A stretch of DNA of 64,000 nucleotides from Bin5 sp965116395 (GTDB taxonomy: Bacteria; Chloroflexota; Anaerolineae; Caldilineales; Caldilineaceae). The translations under genes and the position numbers were made by a program. Below, piece by piece: positions 17,056 to 26,187 of this stretch. The stretch spans positions 3,100,001-3,164,000 of the forward strand of contig OZ220684.1 of the NCBI GenBank assembly GCA_965116395.1, read 5' to 3'. The notes below the pieces were generated by a model, which was not told the origin of the DNA, made no database searches, and saw only the letters and a program-made list of their open reading frames with translations. The stretch's first letter is position 1, and every line of letters begins with the position of its first letter.

Positions 17056-19101
17056 GTGAGCCGCCTGAACTCTCTCCTCCGGGATCGCACTGCAATGGCC
17101 GCGGCGCAACTGACCCCGATCCGGCAGCGCATCCGGGCCTCCTCCCTACCCGAACTGTTCGTGCTCCTCCTGGCTGCCCTGCCGCGCCTGTGGCGGCTTG
17201 AGTACCACAGCATCTGGTTCGACGAAGCCATCTCGCTCGACTGGGCAGGGCTCGGCCCCGCTCACATCTGGCCAAACACCATCCAACTGAGCCAGGACAA
17301 GCATCCGCCAGTCTACTACCTGACACTCCACTACTGGCAGACGTTCCTCGGCTGGTTTGGCGCAGCCGAACGCGACGCCGCCCTGCGCATCCTCGGCGTC
17401 CTGATAGGTATCCTTATGGTCTGGGGAGTCCTGCGTCTTGTAACCCTGCTCAGCGGTCGCGTAACTGGCCTCGTGGCTGGCTCCTTTACCGCGCTCGCGC
17501 CCCTGCTCGTGTGGTACAGCCAGGAGTTGCGGATGTTTCAACCCGCCGCAACCGCGATCGTTTGGGCCGCCTTCTTCCTCGTCGCCGCCCGCGAGCACTT
17601 CTCGCCGCATGACACATCGCCGCCCAGAACTGCCGTACGTGCCCGTCTTCTCTGCTGGCTGGGTCTCATAACAACCCTTCTCCTCGCGCTCTACAGCTAT
17701 CTGTACGCCGCCTTCTTTCTGCCCGGCCTCGCCCTATCCGTCCTTCTACTTGCCCGCCACCGCCGATCATTCGACAGACGTTACTTCCTCGAAGCCAGCG
17801 CAGCCCTGGCGATCGTCGCCGTCCTCTTCTTCCCCCTTTTACGCAACGCCTGGGCCGTCAACAGCGCGTCCAGCCTGCCCGGCGCCGCCTTCGCCGACTT
17901 CCTGCCAAACCTCTGGCGCCAGTTGCGTCTCTTCACTGTCTGGCTTACCGGCTGGCCCGACGCGCTCCGCACCGCCGCAATCTCTTACTTCACCGTCCTC
18001 GTCCTGGCCGGTTTGATCCTCCCCGCCAACACCCGCCGCGCAACCCGTCCACTTCTCTGGCTGTGGATCGGCGCACCGCTGCTGATCGGCAGCGCGCTGC
18101 TGGCAACAAACGCTGCCATCTTCCGCGAAGATCGCTACTTTCTCTTTCTCGCTCCCTTCGTCCTCTGGGCCGCCGCACAGGGCGTCGGCGCAATCGCGCG
18201 CTGGCGCTCATCTGCCGGTCTCTTCAGCGGCTTCGCTGCCGTTGCGCTGCTGGCCGCATCGCTGCCAGTACTCTGGTCGCCCCCTCTGTTCCGTGAGAAC
18301 TGGCGCGCCGCCGCCGACTATATCAGCGCCTATCAGCAAAACAACCCGCACTCGGACACCGCCGCACTGATCCACCCCTACTTCCTGTTCCCCGCGCTGG
18401 ACTGGTACCTGCGTAAGGACGCCGCAACCGCAGAGCTGCCAGTCTATGGCAACTTTGGCGCACCCCTTACGCCCGAACAGGCGGATACACTCATCGCCGC
18501 CCACCTTCAGGAGTTGACAACCGCCAATGGCGCCGATACCCTCTGGCTGGTGCAGAGCCATCTCTCCGGTGTCGACGATCAGCGCCTCGTCCAGGCCTGG
18601 CTTGATCGCAACTTCGCCCTCATCACCGAGCAATACCCGGCCGGCGTCGAGATGCGGGGCTACGCCGTCCGCTACAGATATCCGACCCTGCCAGCCCTCC
18701 CGGAAACCGCCGCCTATCCGGAAGCGCAGCTCTTTCCCGGCGTCGAACTGGCCGCCTGCGAGATCGTCACCCCCGTCGTCGCCGCCCGTGATCTCCTCTA
18801 TCACCCCCCCAGCGGCTGGGTCCATCTGCCCCTGTGGCTGCGCGCACTCGACGTCGTCAGCGAGCCGCCTCCAATCTTCGCCCTCGCCCAGGCCGATGAC
18901 GGCCAAATCTGGGGCCGCTCCCTGGACCGCGCCGGCGATGTCCTCACCGTCCACCCGCCCACCCAATGGCAGCCCAACGAGTTCGTACGCCTCGAGCTCG
19001 ACATAAATCTCAACCCCCTCGCGCCCCCCGGCCATTACAACGTCAAAGTCGAAGCTGCCGGGCATCCCGGCGTCCCCTGCGGAAAAGTCCAGCTGGAATG
19101 A
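17056..19101 (+). CDS. GT39-like membrane glycosyltransferase
   Basis: Start uncertain: GTG 17056 or ATG 17095; the longer frame to 16945 lies inside the DMT gene and is rejected. The first 450 residues are a multi-pass domain typical of PMT/ArnT/GT39 proteins, with FDEAISLDW after helix 1 (catalytic acidic residue after the first helix) and QDKHPPVYYLTLHYWQTFLG (the H-P-P-hydrophobic motif). The C-terminal 230 residues are soluble and presumably outside the membrane. These enzymes transfer sugars from polyprenyl phosphate, which the DPM1-like GT2 upstream could supply. Confidence 0.8.
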   Translation: MSRLNSLLRDRTAMAAAQLTPIRQRIRASSLPELFVLLLAALPRLWRLEYHSIWFDEAISLDWAGLGPAHIWPNTIQLSQDKHPPVYYLTLHYWQTFLGWFGAAERDAALRILGVLIGILMVWGVLRLVTLLSGRVTGLVAGSFTALAPLLVWYSQELRMFQPAATAIVWAAFFLVAAREHFSPHDTSPPRTAVRARLLCWLGLITTLLLALYSYLYAAFFLPGLALSVLLLARHRRSFDRRYFLEASAALAIVAVLFFPLLRNAWAVNSASSLPGAAFADFLPNLWRQLRLFTVWLTGWPDALRTAAISYFTVLVLAGLILPANTRRATRPLLWLWIGAPLLIGSALLATNAAIFREDRYFLFLAPFVLWAAAQGVGAIARWRSSAGLFSGFAAVALLAASLPVLWSPPLFRENWRAAADYISAYQQNNPHSDTAALIHPYFLFPALDWYLRKDAATAELPVYGNFGAPLTPEQADTLIAAHLQELTTANGADTLWLVQSHLSGVDDQRLVQAWLDRNFALITEQYPAGVEMRGYAVRYRYPTLPALPETAAYPEAQLFPGVELAACEIVTPVVAARDLLYHPPSGWVHLPLWLRALDVVSEPPPIFALAQADDGQIWGRSLDRAGDVLTVHPPTQWQPNEFVRLELDINLNPLAPPGHYNVKVEAAGHPGVPCGKVQLE

Positions 19102-19185
19102 CAGCGCACCCACCCAGCCACAACTATTCTGCGCCCCCCGAAGACGCAAGCAAAGCTGTTTCTCACTCTTCCCTCCTGTCATTTG

Positions 19186-19244
19186 GGCGGTCGGGCCTTC
19201 GGCCCTCCCTTGTGCAGGGGCTGCGCCCCCGCAACGCCCCCCTA
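19186..19244 (+). repeat. Intergenic repeat core, copy 2
   Basis: Identical to the 59-bp core at 4439 and 22684, with the two GC hairpins. Only the core is present; the flanks do not match the other copies and no terminal repeat was found. It lies 85 bp after the GT39 stop, where it could also act as a terminator-like structure. Confidence 0.75.
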
Positions 19245-19583
19245 GGCTAGCCACCTTGTTCACTCTTCCCCAGCATCGTGTCTAGCCAACAGTGTCTACT
19301 CCCCCACTTGCCGCCTCTTGCCACCGCCCACTGCCGTTCGCAGTTCACTAAAAACTAAGAACAGACTACCAAAAACCGCAGTTCCGCGCCCCCGCAACGC
19401 CCCTCTCCAAAACCCAGCCCCGTCACCGCCGAACTGGTTTCAGACAACTGGTATCCATTTGGCGTCCTTGACATCAGGATAGGACTGGTAAGACTGCGAT
19501 AGGACAGGATACCTGCGGGCAGACTGGGCCGTTTCTCGCGCTATTCTCGTAGCCTGCAACCATGAACTACGGCGACCACAAAA

Positions 19584-19722
19584 GGTGTTCTTCGCGGCCC
19601 TTCGTGGACAAAAAGAGGTGTTCTTCGCGGCCCTTCGCGGTCCTTCGTGGCCCTTCGTGGATAAAAGCAGGTGTTCTTCGCGGCCCTTCGCGGTTCTTCG
19701 TGGACCAAAGAAGTGTTCTTCT
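19584..19722 (+). repeat. Irregular tandem repeat (TTCGCGG/CCTTCGTGG type)
   Basis: Four units beginning GTGTTCTTC (at about 19584, 19617, 19670 and 19712) are separated by variable runs of CCTTCGCGG or CCTTCGTGG and end in TGGAYAAAA-like spacers of 33, 53 and 42 bp period. Both strands are open in places, but the frames are pure repeat and no protein is supported. The wider gap 19102-19759 holds this and the core repeat only. Confidence 0.75.
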
Positions 19723-19759
19723 CCCAAAAATCAAACGTCGCAATACAAAAGACCCGACT

Positions 19760-22231
19760 TCAATCTGCCTCCTCGAAATCGCCACCCAGCCCCAACGCCG
19801 CCACCCGCGCCCGCACGAAAAAACGTCTGTAAGCACGCACCTCCGCCAGCAACGCCTTCAACTCCTCCTGCAATAGCGCAAGCTCCTCACTGTCACTCTC
19901 CCTCCCGTCCCCCGGCCTGATGCGCGCAACATCGCCGCTTTCCCACCCTTGGATACGCAACAGACCCTTCCGTTCCAGCCACAGCAAGCTGCAACGAATC
20001 ACCTCTTCCGTTACCCCGATGCGAGCGGCCAGCCTGTCAATCGGAAGCAGACCTTCCTCGACCTTGTCGCCCTGTGCCCCTTCCGTGCCGGTCTGCATTG
20101 ACCACTTGGCCATCCCTGCCACCTGCTTCAGTACCGCGTCGGGCTGCGCCTCGGCCGTGTCCCGGCCTATCAGATAAAGTTCAGAAGGAGCGAGCCTCTC
20201 CACCAACCAGTCTAGCAGCTCCGGCGACGGCGGACTGCTCCACAACACCACCGCACCGCCCGCTTCCGCCTCGGCCGCCTCCAGCCGCGACTGAAATGGA
20301 ACCTCAACCAAACGCATACCTTCAGCAAACCACACCGCGCTGTCGAAACTGGGCAGCTCAGCCACCCCTACCCCTTCGCGGCGCAGATCATGGAGCTTCC
20401 ACTGTCCCGCCTGCCCATCCGCAGAACCTGCCGCCGCGGCCAGGCGCCCCGAACGCTCCGCCGGCCGGATCGCTTCGAGCGTCAGCTGCGGCGTCCGTTC
20501 ACCGCCATACTCGTTAACGCTCAGCGTATATGCTATGTCTACGGGGCTGCTGGGCAGCTCCAAGTCTGCGCTGCGCCACCACAATACACTTTGCTTCCGC
20601 TCCTCCCCATCCTGCAAAAGCAGCCGCCTGTGCACGCCTTCGCGCCCGATCCGGCGGTCCTGAACCACAGTCAGGCCGCGGCTGACAAATTTCGGCAGCG
20701 GGTTGCCGTTGCCGAAAGGAGCAAGCCTTTCGATCTCTTCCACCATCGACAGGCTCAACTCGGAAAAGGGTAGCGCCGCGTCGATAAGCAGTCCTTCCGG
20801 CCCTGCATCAATGCGGTGCCGGTCGATCTGACGGCTCAGCTCGCGGCGAAAGCGGTCAATGTTCGCCGCCTCCAACGTCACGCCCGCCGCGCCCGGGTGC
20901 CCGCCGGAATGGAGCAGCAGATCCGCGCACGCCGCGATCGACGCGCCGATATCCACCCCCGGCGTGCTGCGCGCGCTCCCCCGCGCCGGTTCCTCCGGTG
21001 GGCTGCACAGCAGCACCGTCGGCTTGTGATACTCCTCAACCAGCCGCGCTGCCACGATACCGATGATTCCTGCATGCCAGTTTGGATTGGCAAGAACGAT
21101 CGCATTGAAGTCCAGCAGAACGGGGTCCCGCTCCAGCATGTCAAAAGCCGTCTGCGCGATCTGGCTGGTCAGCAGCCGCCTCTCGTTGTTCAGCCGCTCC
21201 ATCCGCGCAGCCAGCTGCCCCGCGCGGATCGCGTCATCCGTGGTCAGCAGCTCGACCGCCACCGTCGCATCATCCAGCCGCCCCAGCGCGTTCATGCGCG
21301 GCCCGATCTGAAAGCCAATCGACTGCGCATCTACACTCTCCGGCGAAAGACGAGCGCTCTCCATCAGCGCCTTCAAACCGATCCGTTCCGTCCGCCGCAG
21401 CCTGTCCAACCCAACCTGAAGCAGGTAGCGGGTGTCATGCATCTGTTCCGCCACATCGGCAACAATACCCAACGCAACCAGATCAAGGAACTGGGCCGCG
21501 CCATCGGCATCTCCCGCCAGCTCGTATAGCTGCTGCACCAGCTTGAAAGCCACCCCCACCCCGGGCAGCGTGCGCAGCGGATCGCCGGCGCGCAGAAACT
21601 TGGGATTGACGATCGCGTCTGCCCGGCGCACGCTCTGGTCTCCAACCAGTTCTGCCGGTTCACCGCAGGGGGGGTCTGCGCCTGCTTCGACGTCCGCGAA
21701 CTCGGCCGGCAAGTCATGGTGGTCCGTCACAACGACCGTCAGTCCCGCATCCTTGGCAATCCCGATCCCTGTACCATCGGCAATGCCTGTGTCGCAGGTC
21801 AGCAGCACGTGCGGCTCGAAACTTGCATCTTCCAACAACGCGCGCAGCTTCAGAGCGTGGATTCCGTGCCCTTCGCTGAAGCGGTTCGGCACATGAAAGC
21901 GGACCCGTTCCGGCCCCGCCAGCTCCTGCAGCGCCGCCACCAGCACCGTCGTGCTCGTCTGGCCGTCCACGTCGAAGTCACCCCACACCAGGAAGTTCTT
22001 ACCCTCGTGGATCGCATCGAACAGCGTCCGCGCGGCCTGCTCCAGCCCAACCAGCGCGCTCGGCCGCGCCGGCCTGTAGGCCCCGCTGTCCAGAAAAGGC
22101 AGAGCCTTTTCCGGCGTGTCGAACGCCCGCTGCGCCAGCAATTCCGCCACCAGCGGATGCCCACCCACCGCCGCGCGCAGCGCCGCCGAAGGCTTAACAT
22201 GTGGCTTCAGGATCCAGGGTTGGGGTGGCAT
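19760..22231 (-). CDS. recJ: Single-stranded-DNA-specific exonuclease RecJ
   Basis: 823 aa. DHH-phosphoesterase motifs are clear: WGDFDVDGQTSTT (residues 83-95), LLTCDTGI (144-151), VVVTDHHDLP (166-175) and, in the DHHA1 domain, HSGGHPGAAGVT (about 450). These acidic and histidine residues bind the two metal ions. An OB-like domain follows. Two oddities: about 25 extra residues between DHHDLP and DAIVNP, and a C-terminal extension of about 200 residues ending in a winged-helix-like segment (IDRLAARIGVTEEVIRCSLLWLERKGLLRIQG). RecJ digests 5' ends of single-stranded DNA in recombination and mismatch repair, in the cytoplasm. Confidence 0.93.
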   Translation of the reverse strand: MPPQPWILKPHVKPSAALRAAVGGHPLVAELLAQRAFDTPEKALPFLDSGAYRPARPSALVGLEQAARTLFDAIHEGKNFLVWGDFDVDGQTSTTVLVAALQELAGPERVRFHVPNRFSEGHGIHALKLRALLEDASFEPHVLLTCDTGIADGTGIGIAKDAGLTVVVTDHHDLPAEFADVEAGADPPCGEPAELVGDQSVRRADAIVNPKFLRAGDPLRTLPGVGVAFKLVQQLYELAGDADGAAQFLDLVALGIVADVAEQMHDTRYLLQVGLDRLRRTERIGLKALMESARLSPESVDAQSIGFQIGPRMNALGRLDDATVAVELLTTDDAIRAGQLAARMERLNNERRLLTSQIAQTAFDMLERDPVLLDFNAIVLANPNWHAGIIGIVAARLVEEYHKPTVLLCSPPEEPARGSARSTPGVDIGASIAACADLLLHSGGHPGAAGVTLEAANIDRFRRELSRQIDRHRIDAGPEGLLIDAALPFSELSLSMVEEIERLAPFGNGNPLPKFVSRGLTVVQDRRIGREGVHRRLLLQDGEERKQSVLWWRSADLELPSSPVDIAYTLSVNEYGGERTPQLTLEAIRPAERSGRLAAAAGSADGQAGQWKLHDLRREGVGVAELPSFDSAVWFAEGMRLVEVPFQSRLEAAEAEAGGAVVLWSSPPSPELLDWLVERLAPSELYLIGRDTAEAQPDAVLKQVAGMAKWSMQTGTEGAQGDKVEEGLLPIDRLAARIGVTEEVIRCSLLWLERKGLLRIQGWESGDVARIRPGDGRESDSEELALLQEELKALLAEVRAYRRFFVRARVAALGLGGDFEEAD

Positions 22232-22398
22232 TACAAGTTGGGGACAGAGCTGAGAAAGGCCAAGGGATTCCCTTTTAGCACTGCATTCTTAAGACAGGGC
22301 TTCACTGCAAAACGGGTTCAAACGCCATCTACCGATTCAGGACATCTGCAATCTTGGTAAAATAGTCTCTTCAAGCTTCTCGAAATGAACACTGCTCT

Positions 22399-22587
22399 TC
22401 ACACGCGAACCTGCTCGAAGAACAGTTTCGAAACATCAATACGTTCACCCGCGTGCTCGATCGTAACGCTGACAATCTTCCAGTCGGCCTCGAATACAAT
22501 CAGAACATCCTAATTTACATCGCCGGTTTCAACGATCTTTCCGTCCGAAAAACTGATCAGGAGCGTATCTGTACCCTGAAAGAATTC
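22399..22587 (-). pseudogene. DUF2283 family remnant with in-frame stop
   Basis: Read on the minus strand this gives TDTLLISFSDGKIVETGDVN, a TAG stop, then DVLIVFEADWKIVSVTIEHA and GERIDVSKLF. That is the whole DUF2283 pattern (D-x-L-Y/L-I...S-D-G-K-I-V-E-T...D-V...D-x-D-G-x-I-V-x-x-E). There is one internal stop, and no start codon before the first strand. DUF2283 proteins are small and often sit beside toxin-like genes. The left terminal repeat of the neighbouring intergenic element begins at 22590, right where the 5' end is missing, so the element may have cut it. Confidence 0.65.
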
Positions 22588-22589
22588 TA

Positions 22590-22896
22590 GAAACTACTCA
22601 GCTACAATTTATTCGCGCTCCTGAATGAGGCGAGCGGATCTGTTTACTCTCTCCTCACTCCTCTATACTCTCTCTTTGCATTTGGGCGGTCGGGCCTTCG
22701 GCCCTCCCTTGTGCAGGGGCTGCGCCCCCGCAACGCCCCCCTCCAAAACCATCCCTCACCGACCTTGTGTGCGCATTCCAGCAGTGCGGCTCCAGCAACG
22801 TGGCTGCCGCCAACCGAATACGCAATCGGATAGCCTGAATGGCGGCCGGGATAAAGGGCTGGTCAAGACAGACACTATAGATGGCTTAGTAGTTAC
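22590..22896 (+). repeat. Intergenic repeat element, copy 3
   Basis: Core at 22684-22742. The left end (AACTACTCAGCTACA, degenerate) and right end (GGCTTAGTAGTTAC at 22883-22896) correspond to the inverted termini of copy 4. Internal matches to copy 4 include CCTGAAYGAGGCGAG near the left end. It lies between the DUF2283 remnant and the nuclease gene. Rest of the gap 22232-22944: nothing else recognised. Confidence 0.65.
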
Positions 22897-22944
22897 GAAT
22901 TTTACATCTATTTCGCCTATGCAATGGCGTTCAGCGAGTCTTGC

Positions 22945-23859
22945 CTAAAACGCCAACTCCTGCACTTCCTCCAACGTGAATTCCAGCTCTCTCTCCAAAT
23001 CCACGTCGGAAAACGCCTCCTCGTCGTACGCTTCCAGGTCTCCCGCCACAGTGCCGCGGTCGCAGTGCGAACGATAGATGCAGTAGCTACAGTAACGCTT
23101 CCGATTCTCATCAGTATCCGGCACTTTAGGGAAGTCCCTCACCCTTTCCCCGCGCAGAATCTCATTCAGTATCTGCCCGAACCGGTCGCGAATGTCAGCA
23201 TGCTTAGCACTATCGTAACGAAAAACTTCAGCCTCCGCCGGCGCGGCAGTGAACCAGTACCGCATCTCCACCTGTTCAGGCGCCAAAGGACCCCAGGGCA
23301 GTCCCGCGCTCGCCTCCACCAGCACAAACGGATACACCAGCGTCTGCATGCGCTGCCGCAACATCGAACGCCGTGTCACCCGCTTAGTGGTCTTCCAGTC
23401 GAGAATCACCGCCCGCCGGTCGTCCCCATCTCCACCCACCGCGATCATGTCGTAGCGAGCCGCCAACCGGTACTGGCCGCCCTCCACCGCCAAAGGCGCG
23501 CTCAATACACGCTCGACCTCAACAACGTCCGTCGGTAAGTCAGCCGGCCGGTGCCGCAAATAGCTCTCGAACCATTCATCCAAAGGGTAATCCAGCCCCT
23601 CGGTCAGCAAATCAGTCGACAATCCGGCCTCGGCCCGTTCCACCAGTTGATGAAACTGTCTCCCCTGTCTCATCATCTGCTCATGCGCGTCGTAAGGCGC
23701 GGCCTCTAACGCCGGCCACGAAAGCTGCTCCACATAGGCCAGCCAGAACCGGCGCGGGCAGTTCACGTAGGATTGCAAGCTCGACTGGCTGAAGGCAAAG
23801 GTCGAGGGGAGTTCTAAAGGCACGGGGAACAATTCTCTCTGTATGTCCGGGCGGCACAT
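22945..23859 (-). CDS. RecB/Cas4-like PD-(D/E)XK nuclease with Fe-S cysteines
   Basis: Start placed at ATG 23859 (MCRPDIQRELFPVP), downstream of a good promoter (23881-23910); in-frame ATGs up to 23964 lie within or before that promoter. 304 aa. Features: SQSSLQSYVNCPRRFWLAYVE (first cysteine of the Fe-S set plus the RecB-family QxxxY-type helix), RLAARYDMIAV then VILDWKTTK (catalytic D...DxK), and CSYCIYRSHC at the C-terminus giving the remaining three cysteines of a 4Fe-4S cluster. The layout equals AddB/Cas4-type exonucleases. No cas genes or repeats are nearby, so a repair or stand-alone nuclease role beside recJ is more likely than CRISPR. Confidence 0.82.
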   Translation of the reverse strand: MCRPDIQRELFPVPLELPSTFAFSQSSLQSYVNCPRRFWLAYVEQLSWPALEAAPYDAHEQMMRQGRQFHQLVERAEAGLSTDLLTEGLDYPLDEWFESYLRHRPADLPTDVVEVERVLSAPLAVEGGQYRLAARYDMIAVGGDGDDRRAVILDWKTTKRVTRRSMLRQRMQTLVYPFVLVEASAGLPWGPLAPEQVEMRYWFTAAPAEAEVFRYDSAKHADIRDRFGQILNEILRGERVRDFPKVPDTDENRKRYCSYCIYRSHCDRGTVAGDLEAYDEEAFSDVDLERELEFTLEEVQELAF

Positions 23860-23880
23860 AAACGATTGGTACCTGCCGTC

Positions 23881-23910
23881 ATTGTAGCACACAAGTTCGC
23901 GCCCCCTCAA
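23881..23910 (-). promoter_or_regulatory. Sigma-70-type promoter of the nuclease gene
   Basis: On the minus strand, TTGAGG (23905-23910) and TACAAT (23881-23886) are separated by 18 bp. Transcription would start near 23873, about 15 nt before the chosen ATG. Confidence 0.5.
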
Positions 23911-24168
23911 CCGAATCAGCAAGTTAGAGCGCATCCCCCAAATAAACGTCATCGTGCCTCTCACGACCCCACCCCGCCTACATGACAGTTCTGCGCAACC
24001 AGCGCTCAGAAACTAACCGTCAATCCTTTGCCACTGCCATATTCCCCAAACCCCTTCCGCTTGCGGGAAACGCCTACTTCGCATACCATCAGAGAACCAT
24101 CGCGCCCTACCCGAACCGCGGCGCACCCATCCAAGCCATCCGGATCCACCAGTTGAGGAACTAGCCAT

Positions 24169-24966
24169 ATGAGCAGGCCCACCCACGACTATTCTGCCAT
24201 CGAGGTCCCCTCCGCCGGCGTCTCCCTGCCCATCGACGGCGGCTCTGTCACCCGCCCGTCCGCGGACCTTATAGAGCAGTTGCATGATGTCAGCACCGCC
24301 ACCGCCAGCGCCACCATGCACCGCTTTGGCATCCGCCACACATTCATCCAGGGCCCCCTGCCGCGCACACCCGGCGCCAAAGTCGTGGGCCCGGCCGTAA
24401 CGCTCGCCTTTATGCCCCAACGTGAAGATGTCTTTTCCGGCGCCGCCCAGGAAGGCGCCGAAAAACGCGGCGCACTCTGGGCCGTCTTCGAGACCGTCGA
24501 AACCGGTGACATCCTCGTCATCCAGGCCTTCGCCAGCCGCTATACCGGCTGCGTCGGCGAAATGCTGGCCACCTACTTCAAAGGCCGCGGCGGCGCAGGC
24601 ATAGTCGTCGACGGCTGCGTGCGCGACTGGCCCAACATCCAGCAAGTCGGCGTGCCCCTCTGGACCGTCGGCTTTACCCCCAACTACGCATCCCAGGCCG
24701 AGCTGTTCCCCTGGGGGCTGAACGTCCCCGTCAACATCAGCAACGTACTCGTCCTCCCCGGCGACGCCATTATCGCCGACGACGACGGCGCCGTGGTCGT
24801 CCCCCGCCAGATGATCCCCCTCGTCCTGGAGCACACGCTCGAACACGAAGAGTGGGAAGTCTTCAGCCGTATCAAACTGGCCGAAGGCGGCGCTCTCAGC
24901 AAATACTACCCGCTCAACGACGAGGGTTGGGCCGAGTATGTGGAATGGAAGAAGCAAAACGGATAA
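24169..24966 (+). CDS. RraA-like/HMG aldolase-fold protein
   Basis: 265 aa. The core VSTATASATMHRFGI, GPAVTLAFMPQ, GDILVIQAF, GGAGIVVDGCVRDWPNIQQVGVPLWTVGFTP and GDAIIADDDGAVVVP follows the RraA/dimethylmenaquinone-methyltransferase-like fold step by step; DGCVRD carries the metal-linked Arg-Asp pair of the HMG/CHA aldolases. Family members are either RNase E inhibitors or class II pyruvate aldolases/oxaloacetate decarboxylases; in this setting (FAH-family gene 43 bp downstream) the aldolase/decarboxylase reading is preferred. Confidence 0.82.
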   Translation: MSRPTHDYSAIEVPSAGVSLPIDGGSVTRPSADLIEQLHDVSTATASATMHRFGIRHTFIQGPLPRTPGAKVVGPAVTLAFMPQREDVFSGAAQEGAEKRGALWAVFETVETGDILVIQAFASRYTGCVGEMLATYFKGRGGAGIVVDGCVRDWPNIQQVGVPLWTVGFTPNYASQAELFPWGLNVPVNISNVLVLPGDAIIADDDGAVVVPRQMIPLVLEHTLEHEEWEVFSRIKLAEGGALSKYYPLNDEGWAEYVEWKKQNG

Positions 24967-25009
24967 TCCAGCAACCGAAATCTGCGCCACCGAGAAGGAG
25001 CAAGCGCAT

Positions 25010-25825
25010 ATGTATCTCACTCGACACAGTACACCCGCCGGGCCGCGCTGGGCCGTGGACGGGAAACTGCTGCCCGCCGGCGTCACGCTCAGCACGCTGC
25101 TGGCCCTTCCCGCCAACAAGCTGCCTGCACTGCTGACCGAGCTCGCAACAAACGATGCCGCCGCCGGCGCACTGCTCGCGCCGCTCGATGACCAACAGGA
25201 AGTCTGGGGCAGCGGCGTCACCTACCTGCGCAGCCGTGATGCCCGCAAGGCCGAATCCGAAACCGCGGCCGACGTATATCAGCAGGTCTACGACGCCGCA
25301 CGCCCCGAGATCTTCTTCAAGCAGATAGGCTGGCGTACAGTCGGCCACGGCCAACCCGTCCGCATCCGCGCCGACACCACCTGGAACGTGCCCGAGCCCG
25401 AGCTGTGTCTCGTCATCAACGCAGCCGGTCAGATCGTCGGTTACACCGTCGGCAACGACATGTCCAGCCGCGACATCGAGGGCGAAAATCCCCTCTACCT
25501 CCCCCAGGCCAAAACCTATGACGGCTCGGCCGGAGTCGGCCCCGGCATCCGCCTCGTCGGACCCGACGCGCTCACCGACCTCGCCATCAGCCTCGAAATC
25601 GAACGGGACGGAGCAATCGCCTTCGCCGGCGAAACCTCCACCAGCCAGATGAAGCGCACCTTCCCCGATCTCGCCGAATACCTGGTGCGCGAGCTGGCTT
25701 TCCCCTACGGAGCCCTGCTCATGACCGGAACCGGCATCGTCCCGCCCGACGAGTTCACCCTGCAAAGCGGCGATATCGTCCGGATTACGATCGACAGCAT
25801 GACGCTGGAGAATACGATAGCCTGA
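25010..25825 (+). CDS. Fumarylacetoacetate-hydrolase family protein
   Basis: ATG 25010 after AGAAGGAG (24993-25000); the longer frame from 24938 is rejected. 271 aa. The C-terminal FAH fold shows the metal ligands in order: VPEPELCLVIN (E-x-E), GYTVGNDMSSRDIEGENPLYLPQAKTYDGSAGVGPGI (D, then K), and GALLMTGTGIVPPDEF. The N-terminal 75 residues are a small extra domain. These enzymes cleave C-C bonds, isomerise or decarboxylate beta-keto acids. Coupled to the RraA-like gene, suggesting consecutive steps in breakdown of a keto-acid. Confidence 0.85.
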   Translation: MYLTRHSTPAGPRWAVDGKLLPAGVTLSTLLALPANKLPALLTELATNDAAAGALLAPLDDQQEVWGSGVTYLRSRDARKAESETAADVYQQVYDAARPEIFFKQIGWRTVGHGQPVRIRADTTWNVPEPELCLVINAAGQIVGYTVGNDMSSRDIEGENPLYLPQAKTYDGSAGVGPGIRLVGPDALTDLAISLEIERDGAIAFAGETSTSQMKRTFPDLAEYLVRELAFPYGALLMTGTGIVPPDEFTLQSGDIVRITIDSMTLENTIA

Positions 25826-25929
25826 GAAGCGAGGAAGAAAAGAAATCTCGCCGCCGGCACGAACTTGCTCTTAACCTAATCGACAGAATGTGCCGTCCGT
25901 GCGGAACTATTCGAGAGGAGCTTCACGAA

Positions 25930-26187
25930 GTGGCTACGTTGGCGCGCAACAGAGTTGAGTTGGCGCAGGTAGTTTCTCGGGATCCCGAAGTCCACAGCGG
26001 CGACCTCGTGTTCGCCGGCACGCGAGTTCCCGTTGAAACACTCGTGGCCTATCTCATAAAGAGTTCTTCGATCGCAGAATTCCTAATGGATTTTCCCACT
26101 GTCGAACGATGGCAGGTTGAGTCCTATCTTGACTCCTCACCCGCAGCACTTGAACACTTGCGATCAGATCATGCGAGTACTGCTTGA
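25930..26187 (+). CDS. DUF433 family antitoxin
   Basis: Start at GTG 25930, nine bases after GAGAGGAG (25913-25920). 85 aa. VSRDPEVHSGDLVFAGTRVPVETLVAYLIKSSSIAEFLMDFPTV is the DUF433 pattern (D-P-x-x-x-x-G-x-x-x-x-x-G-T-R-V-P-V), a winged-helix antitoxin usually paired with a DUF5615 PIN-like toxin. The toxin gene starts in the expected overlapping position at 26171 but stops after 18 codons (see next entry), so this antitoxin is probably an orphan. Confidence 0.8.
   Translation: MATLARNRVELAQVVSRDPEVHSGDLVFAGTRVPVETLVAYLIKSSSIAEFLMDFPTVERWQVESYLDSSPAALEHLRSDHASTA

Noticed and set aside
19584..19722. CRISPR array
   Set aside because: Unit lengths vary (33, 53, 42 bp) and the spacers are themselves variants of the repeat.
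20816..21529. Plus-strand frame inside recJ
   Set aside because: Antisense shadow; recJ motifs on the minus strand are complete.
22945..23859. CRISPR-associated Cas4
   Set aside because: No repeat-spacer array or other cas gene in the window; recJ linkage favours repair.
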